Source of the DNA: Acidobacteriota bacterium | GTDB taxonomy: Bacteria; Acidobacteriota; Polarisedimenticolia; Gp22-AA2 | NCBI GenBank assembly: GCA_016202915.1 | Contig: JACQNT010000217.1 | Span: forward strand, 1 to 17,582 | Reading direction: 5' to 3' | DNA length: 17,582 bases | In this document: one piece after another, positions 12,939 to 17,582 of the stretch | Layout: each line of letters starts with the position of its first letter | How positions within the stretch are numbered: position 1 is the first letter of the stretch | Notes under the pieces: generated by a model | What the model was told of the DNA's origin: nothing | The model's input: the letters and a program-made list of their open reading frames with translations, nothing else | Databases searched by the model: none | Translations under genes and position numbers: made by a program

Positions 12939-15900
12939 GTGGGGCGACCGCGCGGCAAACTCATTTTCGTCATCGGCGTGGCCCTGGTCGCGGGGGTGGC
13001 GGCCGCTCCCTGGGCCGGAGCCCAGGGTCGTTCCTCCGGCGAACCCTCCTTTGAAATCAGGCTGCGGACCGCATCGTTCGATCCTCTCCTGGAAGGGACC
13101 GACAGGGCGGCCGGCGGGCACCCCGAAGCGCTCCGCTCCCTCCCCTCTCCCGACGACCTGGTCCTGATCCAGTTCGACGGACCGTCCATGCCCGAATGGC
13201 TCGCGGAACTGCGGGAGGAAGGCGCGGCGATCTTCGACTACGTGCCCCAGAACGCCTACCTGGCCAGAGTGCGCCCCGGGGCGATGGAGCGGGTCCGGGC
13301 GAATCCCTTCGTCCGCGCCATCGTGCCCTACCTGCCGGCATTCCGCATCGACCCGGACCTGGCCGTGCCGTCCTCCTCCCCGCGGGATGGACCGATGCGC
13401 CTCCTGCTGCAGGCGGCGCCCGATGTGGATGGGGACATTCTGAGCGCGGCCGTCCGGCGCGCGGCCGCCGGCGCGATCCACGTCGGGAGGGGCCGCCATC
13501 CCGGAGCCACCCTGGAGGAGATTGAAATCGCCAGCGCCGACCTGGCTTCCCTCCTGCCCCGCCTGGCGGCGATCCCGGACCTGCTCTGGATCGAGGAACG
13601 GCGGCCGATCCGGGCCCACAACGACCAGATGAAGTGGGTGCTGCAGACCGGGGTCCCCTCCCTCACACGGCTCTTCTCCCGGGAACTGACGGGGCGCGGG
13701 CAGATCGTCGGGTGCTCCGACACGGGATCGGACGTCAACCACTGCTTCTTCACGGACCCCCTCGAGACGGTCGCCTTCGAACTGATCAATCCGGACAGCC
13801 CGCCCGCGGTCCCGCTGATGAATCCGGCGCACCGCAAGGTCCTGGCGTACCAGTACCACTCCGGGAGCAACACGATCGACGAGTCGGGGCACGGGACGCA
13901 CGTCACGGGGACCGCCGTGGGGGACGACCTCGCCCACCCGGCGTCGGGGACCGACCCGGGGCTCGATCGCTTCGATGGGATGGCGCCGGGGGCGCGGCTG
14001 GTCTTCCAGGACGTGGACAGGAGCGGTGGATTCCTCGATGTCCCCGTGAACTTCTACGGCTACGTCCAGGCCGCCTACAACGCCGGGGCGCGCATCCATA
14101 CGAACAGTTGGGGGGCAGACACGAACGCCTACACCTCCGACTCGTCCCAGGTGGACCGCTTCGCGTGGGACCACCCCGACATGCTGTTCACGTACTCCGC
14201 GGGGAACAGGGGGCCCGGCCCGGGCACGGTGGGCGCGCCGGCGTCCGCCAAGAACGTCATCGCCGTGGGGATGACGCAGACACCGGCGGCGGGCGACCCG
14301 AACAACCTTGAGTCGGCATCCTCCAACGGCCCCACGAGCGACGGGCGGCGCAAGCCGGAGGTCGTGAACGTAGGCGGCTTCCCGATCCGCTCCTCGTTCT
14401 TCGGGACGGCTTGCGGGATCGCCAACGCCGGCGGCACCTCCATGTCGACGCCGGGAGTGGCTGGCGGCGCGGCCCTTGTCCGGCAGTACCTGACCGAGGG
14501 CTTCAATCCCCATGGCTACGCCGGATCCGGCCCATCCCTGACCCCGTCCGCCGCGCTGCTCAAGGCGGTCGTCATCAACAGCGCAATCAACATCTCGGGC
14601 GCCAACGTGGACGCCCCGATCCCGGACAATTCCCAGGGATGGGGGAGGGTGCTGCTCGACAACGCCCTCTTCTTCCCGAACGATCCGCAACGCCTGATGA
14701 TCCTGAGGGACGACGATCTCTCATCCTCGGCCGACGGGTTCCCGGTCGGCGCCACTGCTGCAACGGAGACATATCAGGTCTTCAGCTGCCGCACGGACGT
14801 GCCGTTCAAGGCAACGCTGGTCTGGACGGAACCGCCCGTCTCCCCCACCAGCGGGCAGGCCTGGGTGAACGACCTCGACCTGGAAGTTGTCACGCCCGGC
14901 GGCGCGCTCTACCGGGGTAACGTCTTCTCCGGCGGGGTCTCGACCACCGGCGGAACGGCCGACGACCGGAACAACGTCGAGCAGGTCCTCCTCCCGGGAG
15001 GCGCGGTCGAGGGAGGCAGCTACACGCTTCGCGTCGTTCCGAGGAACGTCGCGGTCGGCCCCCAGCCGTACGCGCTGATGGTCACGGGAGACGTCTCCTC
15101 CGGCCCCCTGCCGCGCCTGACGGTCACCGGCGTGACGCGCTCCGCCGGCTGCGACGGCGATCCGTTCCTGGACGAGAACGAGACGCTGGAGTTCACCTAC
15201 ACGATCGTGAACCGGGGGTGCGGCGACGCCGCGTCCCTGAACGCCGTCCTTGGCGCCGACACGCTCCTCCCGGTCACCATCCAGCCGGCGGGCGTCCCGC
15301 TGGCCGGCCTCCCGGCCGGCGGCTCGACCACGGCCTCCTTCCGCGTGTCGCTCGGCGCCACGGGCGGAGGGTGCGGGGGTGAGATCCCGCTTCTCCTGCG
15401 GCTGCAGGCGCCGGACGGTGGCCGGTGGGAACTCGCCCACACCGAACTGCTGCGCCTCGACCCGGCGAGCGGGACGCGGGTTGTCCTGGACGACGTGGAA
15501 TCGGGGGACCGGAGCATCTCCAAGTCCCCCGAGTGGCAGATTGGCTCCTGCATGGCGTCGAGCCCGACCCGCGCATGGCACATGGGGGATGCCGATTGCA
15601 GCGGCATCCCGCGCGACGCCACGACCCACAGCCTCACCTTCGAGGTGGGCCTCGCGGTGGGCGAGAGCCTCTCGACCGCCTCCTTCACCCACGCATTCGA
15701 CGGTTACTCCAACGCCAGCATCCCCCTCTTCGACAGCGTGCACTTCGAGATCGATCACAACCTCGACGGGACGTTCGACCGGATCGCGTCGTGGAACGAT
15801 AACGCCGCCCCGACGACCATGAGCCCGGCCGGGCCCTACGACCTCACAGCCTTCAACCAGGGGCGGTCGCCGAGCGTGAGGTTCCGCTTCCGCTTCCAGA

Positions 15901-16262
15901 GCGCCGCGAACTGGGTCGGCGGCCCGAACAACGCCCCCGGCTGGAACGTGGACGATTTCCTGGTGGGCGTGGAGATCTTCGCGCAGTGCGACGTCAACTC
16001 GAAACTGGCCGCCCCGGGCGACGTCGGAGACACCCTGACCCTCGCGTCCTCCGGGGGCGACGTGGTCCTCTCCTGGAACCCCGCGCCCCGAGCCGCGACC
16101 TACCGCGTCCTCAGGTCCACGTCTCCCGCGGACTTCTCGGCCGCGGAGACCTTCTCCTCGGCCGCCATCCCCTTCGCTGATGCCGACGCTCTCCTCGATC
16201 CGCGATCCTTCTTCTACAAGGTCCTCGCGGCGAGCAGCTGCGGCGCGGTGTCGGCGAACTGA
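12939..16262 (+). CDS. Secreted modular subtilisin-like serine protease (S8, KP-43-like)
   Basis: The protein has 1107 residues. The signal peptide (1-29: basic start, KLIFVIGVALVAGVAAA, cleavage near AGAQG) is followed by a propeptide-like region to about 235 with two similar halves (LIQFDGP...VPQNAYLARV and the stretch ending LLWIEERRPI). The catalytic domain (about 240-580) has the aspartate in CSDTGSD (D261), the histidine in SGHGTHVTG (H318), the oxyanion asparagine in SAGNRG (N423) and the serine in GGTSMSTPGVAGG (S501). A beta-sandwich as in KP-43 follows (about 605-717: TLVWTEPP, NDLDLEV), then a CARDB-like module (725-845), a MAM/jelly-roll-like module (about 848-1018, Asp-rich) and a fibronectin-III-like end (1023-1107). 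There is no anchor, so it is probably released. GTG 12939 has AGGGA at 5-nt spacing. It is an intact protease by its residues; substrates are unknown. Confidence 0.92.
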   Translation: MGRPRGKLIFVIGVALVAGVAAAPWAGAQGRSSGEPSFEIRLRTASFDPLLEGTDRAAGGHPEALRSLPSPDDLVLIQFDGPSMPEWLAELREEGAAIFDYVPQNAYLARVRPGAMERVRANPFVRAIVPYLPAFRIDPDLAVPSSSPRDGPMRLLLQAAPDVDGDILSAAVRRAAAGAIHVGRGRHPGATLEEIEIASADLASLLPRLAAIPDLLWIEERRPIRAHNDQMKWVLQTGVPSLTRLFSRELTGRGQIVGCSDTGSDVNHCFFTDPLETVAFELINPDSPPAVPLMNPAHRKVLAYQYHSGSNTIDESGHGTHVTGTAVGDDLAHPASGTDPGLDRFDGMAPGARLVFQDVDRSGGFLDVPVNFYGYVQAAYNAGARIHTNSWGADTNAYTSDSSQVDRFAWDHPDMLFTYSAGNRGPGPGTVGAPASAKNVIAVGMTQTPAAGDPNNLESASSNGPTSDGRRKPEVVNVGGFPIRSSFFGTACGIANAGGTSMSTPGVAGGAALVRQYLTEGFNPHGYAGSGPSLTPSAALLKAVVINSAINISGANVDAPIPDNSQGWGRVLLDNALFFPNDPQRLMILRDDDLSSSADGFPVGATAATETYQVFSCRTDVPFKATLVWTEPPVSPTSGQAWVNDLDLEVVTPGGALYRGNVFSGGVSTTGGTADDRNNVEQVLLPGGAVEGGSYTLRVVPRNVAVGPQPYALMVTGDVSSGPLPRLTVTGVTRSAGCDGDPFLDENETLEFTYTIVNRGCGDAASLNAVLGADTLLPVTIQPAGVPLAGLPAGGSTTASFRVSLGATGGGCGGEIPLLLRLQAPDGGRWELAHTELLRLDPASGTRVVLDDVESGDRSISKSPEWQIGSCMASSPTRAWHMGDADCSGIPRDATTHSLTFEVGLAVGESLSTASFTHAFDGYSNASIPLFDSVHFEIDHNLDGTFDRIASWNDNAAPTTMSPAGPYDLTAFNQGRSPSVRFRFRFQSAANWVGGPNNAPGWNVDDFLVGVEIFAQCDVNSKLAAPGDVGDTLTLASSGGDVVLSWNPAPRAATYRVLRSTSPADFSAAETFSSAAIPFADADALLDPRSFFYKVLAASSCGAVSAN

Positions 16263-16298
16263 ACCGGGCCGGGAAGGTGGTCCGGCGGCGACATCTCT

Positions 16299-16309
16299 GG
16301 TAGACTACC
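16299..16309 (+). promoter_or_regulatory. Possible -10 in a small palindrome before the LysM gene
   Basis: GGTAGACTACC is an inverted repeat around A and contains TAGACT, an acceptable -10 box, about 50 nt before the ATG at 16360. The matching -35 (TGGTCC at 17 nt) is poor. It could equally be a small operator. The rest of 16263-16359 holds only the Shine-Dalgarno of the next gene. Confidence 0.25.
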
Positions 16310-16359
16310 TGCACCTCAAATCAGTTCCAGGCGGACGGTTCAACCCTTCAGGAGGGCAC

Positions 16360-17582
16360 ATGAACGTCATCGGATGTTCGACAGGGGGCGGAAGGAACGG
16401 CCCCCTGACGCCGACGGGCGGGACCCCGGCCGGCTGGACCCTGGCCGCGGCGGTCGTTCTCGCCGGGGCGCTCGCGACCGGTGCTTTGGCCTGCCGCGGC
16501 GACTCCCGGCAACTGGAGCTCTCCGGCCCCACTCCCTCCACGCCGGAGGCGCTCCTCACCGAGCTCAAGGACCACCGCGAACGGATCGACCAGGCGACCG
16601 ACCAGATGATGCAGCGCATCGAGGCCTTCAACGCCACGCGCAGGCCCGGCGAGCGCACGATCTTCTTCAGCGAGATCTTCACCGACGACCTGAGCGACGC
16701 GCAGCGCGACGTCCTGAACGCCATGGTCGCCGAGGAGAAGGACGTCTCCTACAAATCCCTGCTGGAGAAGATCATCTCCGACCGGGACACGATCCGCGGA
16801 CTTCAAGAAAAGGTGATGCGCCTGGAGCAGGCCCTGCCGGATCGCTTCGTCCTGGCCAAGAAGGGGGACACGCACCACGACCTGGCGATCAACTACCTGG
16901 CCAACGACGCGCACCTCGATGCGGAGAAGGCGAAGACGGTCCTGGCGTCCGTCGATCAGACCGACGAGCTCCTCCCCGGCAACAAGGTCTGGTTCTTCTA
17001 CGATCCCGAGCAGGACGCCTTCCGCACCTACGTCACCCAGGGCGAGGCGGGGCAGACGCCGCTGGCCGTCCGCCGCGCTCTGCAGCGCAAGCTCATCTCC
17101 GAGAGGGACGCGGCGCAGGCCGCAGTGACCGCCCTCGAGCAGGCCAAGTCGAGCCTCGAGGCCGACATCTCCGCGCTGCGCCGGACCCGGGCCGAACTCG
17201 AGGCCCGCAAGGCCGAGCTCGAGACCAACAAGGCCAGGCTCGAAGCCAGCGTCGATCGCCTGTCGCGCGATCTCTCCTTCCAGCAGAACAGCCTCTTCTA
17301 CCACGTCGCCAGCGCGCGGGAGCTCAAGGACAAGGGCGTACTGACGCCGGTCCTGAAGCGCGTGCGGGACGTCAAGGGAGTCAACTACGACAAGGCGCTC
17401 GACCTCAGACAGGGCACGACCATCTACCTGACCCCAGGCCGGTTCGGCCTGGAGCACATCAAGGACGTGAAGATGCTCCCGCCCATCTACCAGGAGGGCC
17501 GCGACTTCACCGTGGAGCAATCCGACGTCTCCGGCACGGTGAAGGTCGTCATCCTCGACTCAGAACTCTTCAAGGGGAAGGA
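16360..17582 (+). CDS. Envelope protein with LysM-like domain and coiled coil (3' end outside window)
   Basis: Start ATG 16360 is preceded by AGGAGG (16350-16355) at 4-nt spacing. The frame stays open to the right edge, giving at least 407 residues. A long n-region (1-25) precedes a hydrophobic helix (26-44, WTLAAAVVLAGALATGALA) ending at cysteine 45. This could be a lipoprotein, though the box A-L-A-C is poor, or a plain signal peptide or anchor. Residues 62-160 are charged helix. A LysM-like segment covers about 163-213 (FVLAKKGDTHHDLAINYL, then LLPGNKVWFFYD). A heptad-like coiled coil covers 243-309 (Leu/Ala, Glu/Arg-rich). The tail (about 310-407: SLFYHVASARELKDKGVL, LRQGTTIYL) resembles the 'tKKELKEKG' domain often found after coiled coils in periplasmic proteins. 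It probably links envelope layers or binds peptidoglycan (inference). Confidence 0.8.
   Translation, partial: MNVIGCSTGGGRNGPLTPTGGTPAGWTLAAAVVLAGALATGALACRGDSRQLELSGPTPSTPEALLTELKDHRERIDQATDQMMQRIEAFNATRRPGERTIFFSEIFTDDLSDAQRDVLNAMVAEEKDVSYKSLLEKIISDRDTIRGLQEKVMRLEQALPDRFVLAKKGDTHHDLAINYLANDAHLDAEKAKTVLASVDQTDELLPGNKVWFFYDPEQDAFRTYVTQGEAGQTPLAVRRALQRKLISERDAAQAAVTALEQAKSSLEADISALRRTRAELEARKAELETNKARLEASVDRLSRDLSFQQNSLFYHVASARELKDKGVLTPVLKRVRDVKGVNYDKALDLRQGTTIYLTPGRFGLEHIKDVKMLPPIYQEGRDFTVEQSDVSGTVKVVILDSELFKGK

Noticed and set aside
11520..14690. 1056-codon minus-strand open frame
   Set aside because: Overlaps both the M48 gene and the opposite-strand subtilase; stop-free only because of base composition.
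1..17582. CRISPR array, tRNA/rRNA, insertion sequence or prophage
   Set aside because: No regularly spaced repeats, no cloverleaf or rRNA-like stretches, no transposase or integrase frames were seen; the XRE gene alone does not make a prophage.

Overview
The window is very GC-rich, codes on both strands with short intergenic gaps, and carries 13 supportable protein genes. I see no RNA genes, mobile elements or CRISPR array. The genes are housekeeping or envelope functions of a diderm (Gram-negative-type) bacterium: Rho, RarA, a DUF3187-type outer-membrane barrel, a TlpA thioredoxin and secreted proteins with signal peptides. The mix (KP-43-like subtilase, M48 protease, arginine-type cysteine dioxygenase, GT-C membrane protein, LysM/coiled-coil envelope protein) and base composition would fit a deep GC-rich lineage such as Acidobacteriota, but that placement is a guess.

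Layout. 1-205: no gene, one strong hairpin. 206-1888 (-): rho, with a His/Arg/Gly/Pro-rich N-terminal open frame whose start is unresolved. 1889-2118: divergent intergenic region with the rho promoter, two perfect inverted repeats and a -10-like box right before the next start. 2119-3009 (+): membrane-anchored calcineurin-like phosphoesterase with two altered metal-ligand motifs. 3093-3296 (+): 67-residue zinc-ribbon protein with a clear promoter and ribosome binding site, overlapping tail to tail with rarA (3286-4722, -). 4790-5386 (-): XRE-type regulator behind a near-consensus sigma-70 promoter. 5387-5615: its leader and promoter plus a small palindrome. 5616-6773 (-): DUF3187 barrel. 6774-6864: divergent region with a 12-nt tandem repeat and the antiporter promoter. 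6865-8193 (+): CPA2 cation/proton antiporter.

8204-12835 (-): probable four-gene unit, in transcription order M48 protease, cysteine dioxygenase, GT-C membrane glycosyltransferase, PDZ-TlpA thioredoxin (gaps 58, 5 and 57 nt). 12836-12938: short divergent region where promoters for the M48 gene and a secreted subtilase share one TATA core. 12939-16262 (+): 1107-residue modular subtilase. 16360-end (+): start of a LysM-like/coiled-coil envelope protein that runs off the right edge.

How they work together: most of the right half handles proteins and redox in the envelope (M48, subtilase, thioredoxin, thiol dioxygenase, LysM protein). The left half is transcription termination, replication-fork rescue and regulation. 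Several genes (rarA, antiporter, phosphoesterase, perhaps DUF3187) have a TANNNT box 6-8 nt before the start codon, which suggests leaderless mRNAs; others (zinc ribbon, XRE gene, dioxygenase, subtilase, LysM protein) have good Shine-Dalgarno sequences. I saw no wholly new multi-gene system. The best leads are the altered phosphoesterase active site, the bacterial dioxygenase with the metazoan-type Cys/Tyr pair, the rho N-terminus and the leaderless promoter pattern.
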